A stretch of DNA of 64,000 nucleotides from Plantago major. Taxonomy: Eukaryota > Streptophyta > Magnoliopsida > Lamiales > Plantaginaceae. The stretch's first letter is position 1. Each line of letters opens with the position of its first letter. Under the pieces are notes generated by a model. The model saw nothing but the letters and a program-made list of their open reading frames with translations. It was not told the DNA's origin and did not search any database. Positions 10,954 to 22,004 of this stretch are shown piece by piece. The DNA is taken from the NCBI GenBank assembly GCA_026545765.1, contig CM048839.1, positions 434,001 through 498,000 on the forward strand, written 5' to 3'. A program made the position numbers and the translations under genes.

Positions 10954-13008
10954 GACCACTCCCAATAGGTCGTCGCGACGACCGTGAATAATAAGTGACG
11001 CGAATGATTACCGATTTAACGACTGCAGAAAAAAAACTGTCCAACAGGTCGTCGGACGACTGTGAATAGTGTTTTTTTTTTTTAACTTGCTTAACATATT
11101 ATAAGAGTGTTTAGAAGTTGAAATTACTCAAATTGGATTCTTAAAACTCGTTTTATAATTTATTGAGATTGAAAAATATAGTCGTTCTTAATGAAAACTC
11201 GTTTATTGAAATCAAACGGATACAACATCACAACATTTTACAATCCTAAATACACGATTAAAATGAAAGTACACAACAACAAACATAGAAATGAAAACAC
11301 ACAACAACAAACATAGAAATGAAAGCACACAACATTAGAAAGGAAAGCACACAACAACAAACAAAGAAGGAATCACAATCCGAACTCGGTCTTCAGCTTC
11401 TGCAGGATAGCATGCTCCATCGGTGTCAAGTTGTCGTACTTGTTTTGGAGCTCGATCATCATTTGGTACTTCCCCAATGTAGCAACTTCATGTTGACTCT
11501 CAGCAAGCCTTCTCGTATCCGCAGACTTCTGCTCCGCTTTCATTCGCATCACTTCAAGCTTCCTCTCCTCAAACTCAAGCCTCCGTGCCTCAGCTTGCTT
11601 CCTTTCCTCAATCTTCCTCATTTTAAGCTCAAGCCTCTTCTCCTCAATTGTATTCATGCCTTGGAAGGATTCATTCAAACCGTCCATCACCGAGGTTCTA
11701 CTCGAACCCCCCTGCCTTTGGAAGGCCTTTGCCTGATCACGACCCATAGGGCGCTTCGATGCAACTTCGCTCACATTATCATTGCAGTCCAAACCCCTTT
11801 TGGTACCGCTCCCACCACTAACCTCAACATCGATAGCCTCGTCAACTGATCCACCACCATATGCCCGAGGTTGTGCCCTGGCAGATTTCACCCCGGGTGC
11901 ACTGGTGAAATTCATGTGAGATTGCCACTGCGGATAGTGCCTCATTGCTTCCCAACAATGCATGTTATTAAACTTAGTGCCCCGCCTGCTTTGTGTAGCT
12001 TTTTCGCCATGTTGATCACATCATCGTCATTGTAACCGCTTTTATCTCCAACACATCTTTCCGCATCATCATAAGCTGAGACAAAGTGGTTTACATCTTC
12101 TTTCATCCGAGTCCACCTACCACGTAGTGAATTTGCAGTTCGAGGTGTGAGACCGGTAAGAGGATGGCCATCTCTAATGTTTTGCTCCCAGATTTCCTGG
12201 ACTTCCACAAACATCGAAGTATACGTGCGGTTGGTGGCTTTCACCGGATCCTCACTTAACGACATGAAAATCTGGATGAGAGCACGATCCTCCTCTTCAG
12301 AGAACGAATTTCTTGACCCATCCTTTTCTTCCTCTTTCCATGCGTTGAGGCCGCTTTTTTCCAAAGAGTTTGCGAGGTTTCCTTCCTTTCCTTTGTCGTA
12401 GGTTCGGTTGAGTCTCCTAATGCACTCGGATCGGGCCGTGAGTAACCGGCTGCATAAGTTGAACAGTCTGGGTTGTATGGATTGTAGCATCCGGTCGTAT
12501 CGTAGAATGAAGGTTCCAGTTGGCTTTTGGGTGAGACGGGGATTTGGGAGTTGGGAGTGACACCATAAAACTCATTCAGAAATGCCGGTATTTTGTCCAA
12601 CATTCCTTGTTGAGTGAGCCATATGTATGTCGGATGCTCAAATGGGTTTTGTGCAGTGGAGTTCGAATTCTGGGAGTTGGGAGTAGACATTTTAGCATTT
12701 TGAGTTTAAGAATTGGAAGATGAGAGGAAATTGAGGTATGGTGAAATGAGTTGTGAATGGGTTGTATTTATAAATCTCGAAAAAATATAGCCGTTGGAGT
12801 ATTTTTTATTTAATATTACTTTATAAATTAATTTTTAAAAATTAAAAAAAAAATTAAAAAAAAAGTCGGTGGGTCAGATGACCTCCCAGCCGTTAGTGGG
12901 CCCCACTTAACGATCGGGGTGGAATCAGCCATCATAGGCTGATTCCAGCCGTCAGACACTACTACCGTGGTGCACGTTGGTAGGCGACCACTCCCATTGG
13001 GAGTGGTC
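10954..13008 (-). mobile_element. PIF/Harbinger-type element carrying only the Myb-like ORF, 2055 bp
   Basis: The terminal inverted repeats begin GACCACTCCCAATAGG at the left and mirror as CCCATTGGGAGTGGTC at the right. They are flanked by TTA (10951-10953 and 13009-13011), the usual Harbinger target duplication. The only coding material is a broken minus-strand Myb/SANT-like ORF1. No DDE transposase is present, so it is non-autonomous. It lies inside an exon of ankyrin pseudogene A, and the exon reads on cleanly after the TTA. Confidence 0.93.
11373..12690 (-). pseudogene. Harbinger ORF1: Myb/SANT-like DNA-binding protein, frame-disrupted
   Basis: The start MSTPNSQNS at 12690 leads into a low-complexity N-terminus. 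A SANT-like trihelix follows (SEEEDRALIQIFMSLSEDP, then RTANSLRGRWTRMKEDVNHF), then CWEAMRHYPQW and a C-terminal charged coiled coil of the NAM-associated type (EEKRLELKMRKIEERKQ). Plant copies of this family are often misnamed after glutathione S-transferase T3. The parts lie in three frames: the shift between the N-terminus and the SANT segment is near 12315-12345, and the second is near 11970-11985 at LHKAGG to GTKFNN. Ordinary introns would not explain such short junctions. In active elements this protein helps recruit the transposase to the ends. Confidence 0.8.
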
Positions 13009-13340
13009 TTATCATGTGGTGCTAACTTTGCAGCCAAATGCAGGAGGTTATTCTAGTTGACATCGTGAAGATCTAAGTTTAGGTGCACTCGATCACTCAT
13101 ATGGCAAATAAGATCAAAAACTTCTGTAGAGTGATTTTGGACTGCCACATGAGCGAAATTATGTAGTGAAGCTGGATTTGAACAATCATCGAGAAAGGCC
13201 TCTAAAGATCACTTCAACAATCTCATGACTCCCTAGTTTTGCAGCGATCAAGATGGCATCATGATAAATGGGCTCAGCTTCGACCAGATTCATAAATTTC
13301 ACTCCATGCATAAAAACTTGACAAGGTCGAGTGCGGTATA

Positions 13341-13730
13341 TTCTTTTCTTGCTTGTCTATTCGAATATTGAGTATTGTTTCTTCTATCTGGAGTCACTAT
13401 GGAAAACTTAGCATGGGAAAGCACATGTTTCCTCTGTGATATACTCACCAAAGCCGAGTTAGGTGGAACTTTACCCTTGCCAAATAAGGGTACTTCTTTA
13501 CCAAGTCCAATGCGATGTCTTCAATCAATCAAGTTTATACTTACTAACAAAATTTACTATACTAGTTCAACACGACCTGCATAACATCTTTGTACACAAA
13601 CATCCCGGAACTATTTGTGCAAATTATATATATATTTTTAACTATGTTAAAACTCAAAAAATGTACTTGTTCTAATATCATGTGAAAACACTACTTAGCA
13701 AAAGACATCAATAAAGTACGTGTTAATTAC
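13341..13730. other. Intronic or eroded part of ankyrin pseudogene A
   Basis: The intact paralog has exons 3 and 4 in the corresponding place. I find no convincing match to them here, so these exons appear lost or too diverged to see. Small plus-strand frames here have no family pattern. Confidence 0.45.
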
Positions 13731-14686
13731 CGCAAAAATCAGCTTGGATGATAGAAATAAGAAGCGAAAGCCTGGATAAGCCCGCATAAGGATTTTCCGG
13801 ACCATGATCATCACTGGTGACATCAATCAAGTAAACCAGCACGTTCCTTCTTGCATGTTTAGCTGTTGTATGGACCGGATACTCACCCAAAATGTTGGGG
13901 GTGTATAGTAAATCGCGATGTGCATCCAACAAAATGGTTGTTGCATCTATGTTGCCAGCAGATGCAGCAATACTCAAGGCCGTGTTACCCATGGCATCCT
14001 TGGCAGTGATGGATTCTATAGACATTTGCGCAACCAGATTTGTAACAAACACAGTGCCTCTTTCTCCTGCACCAACTGCAATATGAAGCCCTGTCTCTTT
14101 CATGGTCTCGCCTGCATTGTTCACAATCTGCTCCCCAACTATCCAGTTCTCATGTTGGACAGCACTTCGGAGCTGCGAGTACTCATCCTTTTCTTTTAAC
14201 AATCTATCATGTCTTGCATTTGTTAAAGGACATATAGAGAAAATGGACTGATTCAAAAGCTGATCTAATAGTATACTTCAATTATCACCTGCGCTTGAAC
14301 CATTCACAATTTGGTTGAGATGTTCCTGGAACTTATCATCAAGGTGCCTACATTTGCCTCTGGAACTATCATCCGCCATAGAAGCTTGAGCAATACCATC
14401 TTCTACGAGACCCAAAATCCTTTCCCTAAGAAACTGATCAGTCCTCCTCCAAGTAATGTAATCTTGGTTCCTGACCATCTTACAATCACCGGGATTCAGA
14501 ACAGTTTCGGTTGGTGGTGGATTGGTACCGTCAAGGAAACCAAGCAAACCATGAGACCGAAACACAAGATGAGCCTTCCAGATCGACTAGGTAGTTGGTC
14601 CCTGAGTCATCAAACCACAGTTTCTCTGGAAGAACATATGGGGAAATTGGGTATGGTAGGTCTGCGGAAACCATTAATGAGGACAT

Positions 14687-15192
14687 ATTAATGTTATAAT
14701 TATGCAAATTAATAAGAAATTTTATTATACACTGATGATGAAGAGCTCTCAGTGTTGTAACTATATATAGAATGTATTATTGCTACCAAACAAATTTTCT
14801 AAATGATCAACGTTTAGTTTCCAGTAAGTGAAGTCTTCAAATAATATATCTAATTGGTCCAAGTCATTGGCGATTTAAAGATGATCATAATATCTATATG
14901 GCCTGCACCTAAATTTTAACACTGGCTTGCCGGATTTAGATGGACTTATTTGACCGAAATTAACTTGTTACGTAAATGTCTAACTGGCACTCTGGCAGCT
15001 AAGCTATAAGAGTTGAGCGTGGCAGTGACATGAAATTTCATGGAAGTTGTATACTTATTTCTGATTAGCTCATGGATAAATTTTGTTTTCTACATCAAGA
15101 CTGATCACAAGGTTACAGAAGAAGGTATGTGTCAATATTGAAAATACCGAGAAATTTACCGGGTTACAATTTTATACAGAGGATTTCATTAG
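14687..15192. other. Intergenic spacer between the ankyrin paralogs
   Basis: About 500 bases separate the start of copy A from the stop codon of copy B. It is AT-rich with no frame or repeat I can identify. It must contain the promoter remnant of copy A and the 3' untranslated region of copy B. Confidence 0.5.
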
Positions 15193-18100
15193 CTAAACTA
15201 TGATTTCATCTAGCTTCCACACAGCGTTCTGCGACTTGTTCTTCTTCTTCCTCTTCTTACCAAAATACTTCTTCTGCCATGCTGAGTTGCGCGAATCTTG
15301 ATTCACAAGCTGTTGCAGACCGAACAACTGGATCAGCACACCAGACACGATGAGCGCCAAGACAAGAATCCACCAATACATACGGCCGAAGACAAGACAC
15401 AGCATGGCACTGAAAGTGATCATGAGAAAGAACACAGAAATGTATAGGGCGGTCAAACCCGTACTGTATCTCCTATTTAAGTTAATCACGAAGTCTTCTT
15501 CCGTATATCGAGCAGATGAGATGTACAGATATGTTAATATAGCAGTGACCGATGCGAGGAAAGAGATTGAGTCTGAAATAGCAAAAAGTATAAAAACGCC
15601 ATTCCTGGAAAACAAGGGCAGACCTCTGCTGCTATCATTACCACCTGGTACAGTAATGGCTGCAGCAAATGTTACTGTACCAATTAGCGTTGCTGAAACC
15701 ATTGATGAAGTGGCAGTGCTTTTCATCCATTCTTCTCCTTCCTTTCTCAGTTCTGCATGCTCCTTTTTGAATATCATATCTGGAGATTCTCCAGCGTAGT
15801 TGAGTTGTTCTCTTCGACGAGGATGAGCCAGTTTCTTCATACTCTGATGATTCAAAGCCAATAAGACATTTTCAAACAAAACAGGCAAGAGTGAAATATG
15901 ATGTATATGAATTCCGTGGTGGAAATTACATGGAAACTGATTCATCTTTAAAACACGAACCATCCACTAAGAAATTTTGGCAGTATGAAAAAGCTGTTTT
16001 CATTTTTTACCTGGGCTCAGCCATACCTCTATAAACTATACTAAAGAACATTGGGTGGAAGATTATGTACCGTGAACCAGAGAACTTCATGTTGCATCTT
16101 GGCAGCTGCATTTGGAAGGGCTCTTAGCTTATCAGGTGGTGCCATTTTGGCAGCTAAATGCAAAGGATAGTTTCCATTTATGTCGGGAACATCCAAGTCT
16201 CGTTTCTTGTCATCACTGATTTGATTAATGAAATCATACACACGTTCACAGCGATTCTCAACTGCCACGTGAAAGATATTCTGGAAGGAATCTGGATCGG
16301 AACAATAGATAGCATTTGGAAAGAAACCTATAATCAGTTTAACTATCTCTGAGCTCCCTAATTTTGCTGCAATCAGGATGGCATCACGATAGATGTCCTC
16401 TGCCTCGAATACATTCAAATATCTCATTTCCATGCAGAGGAATATGACAAGATCGACGGCTTGACGCTTCATCCTCTCTCTGTTCACTGTGAAAATAAGG
16501 CAAAAAAAGAAGAGTGTCACTGAGGACTTTGATGCCTGAAATGACCGAAAGTAAATTGGCATGGCTAGTTATAGGTGAATCGCACTTTGTGTTTATCATT
16601 TTCGTACATGAATGTACCCCTACTATAAGTTCTTCATTAGATTTGTTTTATTAAAGGGCTGAAACAGATAGACAGAAACACAACTTACCTGATAGAAGAT
16701 AGTCTTGAGTTCGGCTCGCATAATCATCCTGATACTTTGACTTTGTCCTCATGCCAAATCCTTCATGTAAAAAACAGCAAAGATAAGGCACAGAAGATTT
16801 TAGGCTTCATATAGGTAAAAGTCAGACTAAAATAGAAACTTTTTACAGCAAAAATTCTATAGACAACCCTTTACAAGTTCTCATTGTCTTAGGTCTAAAC
16901 TCTGAAGCAATTCTTTTAATCTCACTGAGTTACTTATAACAGCGCCATAGGTTCTCCCTAAGTAAACTGTTTCATGCATTGGTTTTCTCGCATCACCATA
17001 TTCTGAAACAAGCTAAACTATAGACTATAGTATAGAGAGAGTTATAGACTCACTAGAGAAAAATCTTCGTATTCGACCATCCTTGGAGGGGAGGAGAATA
17101 TCTTCTGCTGACACAAACTCCATTTGCGCGATGCTTTTTAAAGCTGAGTTTGCTGAATGTTTAAGTGTTGCCAATACCGGGTTCATCTTCACCAAAGATA
17201 ATGCAATATCTTGCATGAAGTGTCAGATATGAATGCCTGTGTACTTCTAATGTTTAAGTTATGTTCACAAAAGGAATATGTTTATGCTACTTACCATAAA
17301 AATCGGCTTGAATTGTTGAAATGAGAAGAGCAAGACCGCGTTCATCTTCATAAGCGCCTTCATCTTCACCTGTGACTTGCATAAGGTACAAAAGCACGTC
17401 CCTTTTGGCATGTTTAGCAGCTATATGAACTGGGAACTCGTCAAGGATGTTAGGGATATTGAGTAAATCGGGATTCTTATCCACTAATACAGTCACTGCA
17501 TCAAAGTTACCAACAGCCGCAGCAATGTTCAAGGCTGTGTTGCCAAGAGCATCCTTAGCTGCTATTGATTCCGGAGACATAAGCTTTACGAGGTTGTAGA
17601 CAAATTGAATGGCTATTTTTCCGGCACCAACGGCAACACGAAGGGCTGTGGCTGTTTTGGCCTCATTGGTGCCTGCATTTTGTAAGATCTCCTCTGCAGC
17701 CCACCAGTTGCCCTCTTGAGCAGCACTATACAGTTGTGAATACTCATCCCAGTTTTTTAACAAGCTCTCCTGTCTCATGATTATAGTAGTTCCACCTGCA
17801 GCTTGTTCAGGAAATTTTGAATCAATAGGTTTAGATGTTAGTTCAAAGGAATCTAGGCATTCAACAATTCATTCAATACTTGCTATCCTGAACTTAAATT
17901 ATTGATTGAATGAATGATGTGGTATAGCCGTTACGAATGTTATCGGGAGGGGTGCAGCTGGTTAGTCCCGGAAGATTTCTACCACGATGGTTGGTCCCAG
18001 TACATAGCTACCACAACCCGAAAGGCTCAACAATGATGTACTCCAGTATAAGAAAGATAAACAATTTCATCGTTATAAGAGTGTTTTTGTTGATTTCAAA

Positions 18101-20969
18101 AGTATGCACTCTCCCCTATGAGAGATATCATTCCAACTTGTTTGGCCAGTCAACTATCAATCAATTAGTTGTCTGATTGTCGCAAAATCAACATTAATGT
18201 TTTATTTTCCTAAATTATTTTTTATTCTTAAATTTTATTGCTAATATTTATAAGGGCATTTTGGTGTTTAAAGTGAACTTTAATGGATAGAAAGGTTAAA
18301 AATAAAAGCTGGGGGTGGGGGTATGAAAGTTGATAAATATGTAAAATTTCAATTAGCAAAGGGTCTAAGTGTAGTTTCCCAAAATGAACACGTTCCTCAT
18401 CCATGCGGGCCATACCCAATAATTGAAGTCTACCAACCGGCAATGACTACCTCAATGACTACCTCACTTAGCATAAACTATCAAATTTCACACTTAACTA
18501 ACTACGGAGTACAAGCAGAATATTAATATCAATTTTAGAAAATACAAAACAGTGATGGAGTATTTGACTAAGTAAACACCTAAAATTTTCCTTAAACACT
18601 CTCGAACTATTTAGTTACAGATGTAAATATAATGTAGGTTTAATACATGTTTTAATATTGATCTGGTATCTCCGAATATACGGTATCTCACAAAATGTTC
18701 CTATACTAACAAGCTCTCCTGTCTCATGATTATAGTAGTTCCACTTGCAGCTTGTTCAGGAAATTTTGAATCAATAGGTTTAGATGTTAGTTCAAAGGAA
18801 TCTAGGCATTCAACATTTCATTCAATACTTGCTATCCTGAACTTAAATTATTGATTGAATGAATGATGTGGTATGGCCCTTACGAATGTTATCGGGAGGG
18901 GTGCAGCTGGTTAGTCCCGGAAGATTTCTACCACGATGGTTGGTCCCAATACATAGCTACCACAACCCGAAAGGCTCAACAATAATGTACTCCAGTATAA
19001 GAAAGATAAACACTTTCAACGTTATAAGAGTGTTTTTGTTGATTTCAAAAGTATGCACTCTCCCCTATGAGAGATATCATTCCAATTTGTTTGGCCAGTC
19101 AACTATCAATCAATTAGTTGTCCGATTGTTGCAAAATCATCATCTATGTTTTAAAAGCCGGCCCGGACAGTTAAGCCGGCCACCCAAAAAAAAGGTCGGA
19201 TCGGTTGGACCGTTTTGAACCGTTTGAGCCGTTATTACATTATCATAATTAGTATATGTATTTATTGTACAATTATTCATATTGAAAATTAAAATATGCA
19301 ACATAATAATTGAATATAAACATGAAAATCCATATTCGAATAAAGTAGTATAATAAAACTAAATTTTTTATTTAAATTAAATGATATACGTCAATCTTAT
19401 TAGTTCAATTTCAATTTAGTATGTATATGTTTAACTTTTTAAGTATAATTTTTAAATTTCAATCGCATTCACGTAATTGATACGATAGTGTAATACATAT
19501 ACTATATAATTACTAATTTTTCTATCATATAAATGAAAAAAAATATATATTGTCACACAATTAAAAAATAGTTACAATAGACCACAAAATGAACATATGT
19601 ATAGTCATTCTCAACAATTAAAAGTCACAATGGACAACTGAGTTCTCCAAATATGATTTTCAAATAATTTTTAAATACTCCAGCCAATTGAATATAAAAT
19701 AATATATTAACCACCCAATTTTGCTTTATTCAAGTCCGTTTGTTGCATTTTGAGCTCAATCCTCTATAATGGCCAGATCCACTCATTCTCTCCCCAAAGT
19801 GACAGTAACCTTTCTTCATTTTTTGTCCAGTCAGTTCTGCTTCTTCTCGACTTCTCTTTGTAAAATAAAAGCTGGGGGTGGGGGTATGAAAGTTGATAAA
19901 TATGTAAATTTTCAATTAGCAAAGGGTCTAAGTGAAGTTTCCCAAAATGAACACGTTCCTCATCCATACGGGCCATATCCATAATTGAAGTCTACCAACC
20001 GGCAATGACTACCTCAATTAGCATAAACCTCAAGCAGAATATTAATATCAAATTTTGAAAATACAAAATAAACATTGATGGAGTATTTGACTAAGAACTA
20101 AAACTCGTAAACACCTAAAATTTTCCTTAAACATTCTCCAACTATCTAGTTACAAATGTAAATATAATTTAATGTAGATTTAATACATGATGTTTTAATG
20201 TTGATCTGGTATTTCTAGATACACGGTATCTCACAAAATGTTTGTATACTATTAATTAGGAGCATCCAGGAGATTTACTCATATTTATAAGCTTATAGAG
20301 GTGATTTTGGGTGTTTTAAAGCTGACACTTACGGATAGAAAGGTGAAAAGCAAATTTTTTTTTTTTTTTTTTTTTGAAAAGGGTGAAAAGCAAAAGTTGG
20401 GGGTATATATCTGTAATTTTTAAATTAATGTTACCACTCCCCAATACTTGAAAAATCTACCAACAACTACCTCAATTAACATAAACTAATCACATTTAAC
20501 TAAGTAACCACAGACTACAATTGTCTACAAGCAGAATATTAATTAGGAGGAAAAAAAAAAAAAAAAACTCACCTACACTGGAACCATTTCTGCAACTGGT
20601 GGCAAATTTCTTGAGATGTAGCCTGAACTTATCCTCAAGGTACAACCAAATGTCCCTAGAAGTAGTCTCAATATCATCCACCATACTTTGTGGAACAACT
20701 CCATTCTCAATCAGAGACAAAATGCCATGCTTTAGCGCCTGATCAGTCTTCCACGTCTCGTAATTCGGGTTTCTCATGTCACTGGATGGAAAGATTGTTT
20801 CAGGCAGTGGTTGATTGCTTCCGTCTACGAAACCGATTAAACCTTGACGGCGAAACAGGTAAGCAAGATGTGCTTTCCAGACTGGGTAGTTTGTGCCTGG
20901 ATCATCAAATGACAGCTTCTCTGGAAGAAGGTAAGGTGAAGTTGGATACTGTACATCTGGAGAAGCCAT
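15193..20969 (-). CDS. Gag-like domain / ankyrin repeat / PGG membrane protein (six exons, 730 aa)
   Basis: Exons on the minus strand: 20969-20573, 17795-17295, 17209-17054, 16760-16689, 16486-16071 and 15843-15193. Phases agree at every junction and give 731 codons with the stop. Residues 1-132 (LPEKLSFDDPG, YPVWKAHL, then YETWKTDQALKHGIL and IWLYLEDKF) resemble the gag polypeptide of Copia elements. Ankyrin repeats follow (GNTALNIAAAVGNFDAVTVL, FPVHIAAKHAKRDVLLYL, then GNYPLHLAAK). The last exon has the PGG domain (EEWMKSTATSSMVSATLIG, FAAAITVPGG) and four hydrophobic segments, as in the ACD6/ITN1 family of plant membrane proteins involved in stress and defence. The start at MASPDVQYP aligns with the pseudogene copy; an upstream in-frame ATG at 21002 would add 11 residues. 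Gag homology is inferred from pattern only. The ankyrin-PGG call is firm; the specific role is unknown. Confidence 0.88.
19141..19859. other. Unidentified insert between duplicated intron blocks
   Basis: This stretch is absent from the first A-B pair. It opens with a G/C-rich run (AAGCCGGCCCGGACAG, then GGTTGGACCGTTTTGAACCG), becomes strongly AT-rich, and has no coding frame. It could be a remnant of a transposable element; I could not define its ends. Confidence 0.4.
20355..20381. mobile_element. 27-bp T-tract insertion with 13-bp target duplication
   Basis: T21 followed by GAAAAG is flanked by perfect copies of GGTGAAAAGCAAA at 20342-20354 and 20382-20394. Read on the minus strand it is six bases plus a poly(A) tail, as expected for an extremely 5'-truncated LINE or SINE insertion. 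Confidence 0.65.
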
Positions 20970-22004
20970 TGCTAATTCATTTGCTGCTGATAGTATCAAC
21001 AAGTTGGAAGAAAGAGGAAATGGTGGTTTTGGCTTTGAGCTTTGACTGCTTCAAACTTAACCAGTTAAGATTTTGCTACTTGAGAGTTTTATTTGCAAGT
21101 CAATGTTTCTTGCAAGTCAATGGACATGATAGCTTAGGAAATGCCTCCCCGCTCAATGTGGACACTAGTTTTCTTTTGCAACATCTTGATCGTTCCGATG
21201 TGATGAAGACAAAATCGACTCTACTTTCGTTTGGTACATGTAGTTAGTTACTCTAACTAATTATTAATAGAATTGCATTTCAAAAAAAAAAAAAAATGAG
21301 TTTTTGAAAATCTTCAAAAATAAAGATTTCATGTCGTCCATAGGCAATAGTGTTATTATAATAATTCAAGCTCGACTCATTTGGACGAACCAGTTTATTT
21401 TGAGTTGTCGAGTTTAGGAAAGTGAAAAAAATGCATGTAATGAACGATTCGAGTATTAAAAAGTTTGTACTACTATTAACCACTTTTGGACCAAGCCACT
21501 TTCATGTCTACATATAGAAATTTATATTGTTACTATAACCGAACATTTACGCTTCCACCGAGTATTAAATGACATTTCAAGTCGATAAAATACCAAGTTT
21601 CAAATAAAGTTGGAATTTGATTTACCTACTTATTAAGTGAGTCGAGCTCTCGCGTTGACCTGAGAGTAAGGATAAGGTTTTACTCTCATAACAGCATTAG
21701 ACATTGCTTGGTCTAGCCATTCACTCAATATAGAAATGTTATGAAAGGCAGAATCAATGATATTTTGTGAACTAATTGTTCATCACAAATTCACAACATG
21801 ATACCAACCATCCAATTGTTTGAACACAAGTAGACTTTTTTCTGATGAAAAAAAAAAAAAAGAAGCAATCCTCAAATTGGATGAGAATTTGAGCTTCAAC
21901 ATACAATCCCATTCTGTGGAAAGAGTTTCTGAGCAAGATGCTCCTAATTACAAATGAACGGTGAGTATCATGACCAGATTTTACTGCAAATGGGCTTAGC
22001 TTAG
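20970..22004. other. Spacer between the ankyrin gene promoter and PS1 3' end
   Basis: It contains the upstream region of the ankyrin gene, a short direct repeat of TTGCAAGTCAATG near 21090-21122, an A-tract near 21280-21295 and another near 21848. No gene or defined element is visible. The PS1 3' untranslated region presumably lies at its right end. Confidence 0.45.

Larger units (their letters stand above)
9734..14686 (-). pseudogene. Ankyrin-PGG membrane protein gene, copy A: pseudogene split by two transposons
   Basis: This is the paralog of the intact gene at 15193-20969. Recognisable parts, in gene order: a gag-like first exon (14686-14289, ending at an AG|GTGATA donor at the same place as the intact copy); an ankyrin exon (about 14225-13731); the ankyrin exon matching exon 5 of the intact copy (about 13340-13012, continuing 10950-10890); and the PGG/transmembrane exon (about 10828-10579, resuming at 10120-9734). 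Exons 3 and 4 were not found. A Harbinger element sits inside exon 5 at exactly the base where the intact paralog reads CTTATCAGG, and a hAT MITE sits inside the PGG exon just after the VPGG motif. There are also reading-frame shifts near 14600 (extra base before the WKAHL segment) and before the AAAITVPGG segment. A start at 14674 (MVSADLPYP) aligns best with the intact copy. The gene cannot make the ancestral protein. Confidence 0.88.
17759..20560. repeat. Tandem duplications inside intron 1 of the ankyrin gene
   Basis: Block A (about 17759-18190) is repeated at about 18707-19140 with high identity, including a copy of the start of exon 2. Block B (about 18299-18706) is repeated at about 19860-20252 and again, more diverged, at about 20280-20560. 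The order is A-B-A'-insert-B'-B''. The duplicated exon-2 edge at 18707-18745 is a short fragment that does not encode an extra ankyrin repeat. Confidence 0.85.

Noticed and set aside
11319-11849. 176-codon plus-strand frame
   Set aside because: Antisense shadow of the Harbinger ORF1 coiled-coil region; its composition (Leu, His, Ser, Pro) is what the reverse of a Glu/Lys/Arg-rich coding strand gives.
15350-15799. 149-codon plus-strand frame
   Set aside because: Antisense of the PGG exon of the ankyrin gene, whose six-exon structure is phase-consistent on the other strand.
18859-19218. 119-codon frame in the ankyrin intron
   Set aside because: It lies in the duplicated A block; the same block at 17937-18176 gives a different length, showing no constraint.
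20690-21247. 185-codon plus-strand frame
   Set aside because: Mostly antisense of the gag-like exon and promoter of the ankyrin gene; no domain and no splice support.
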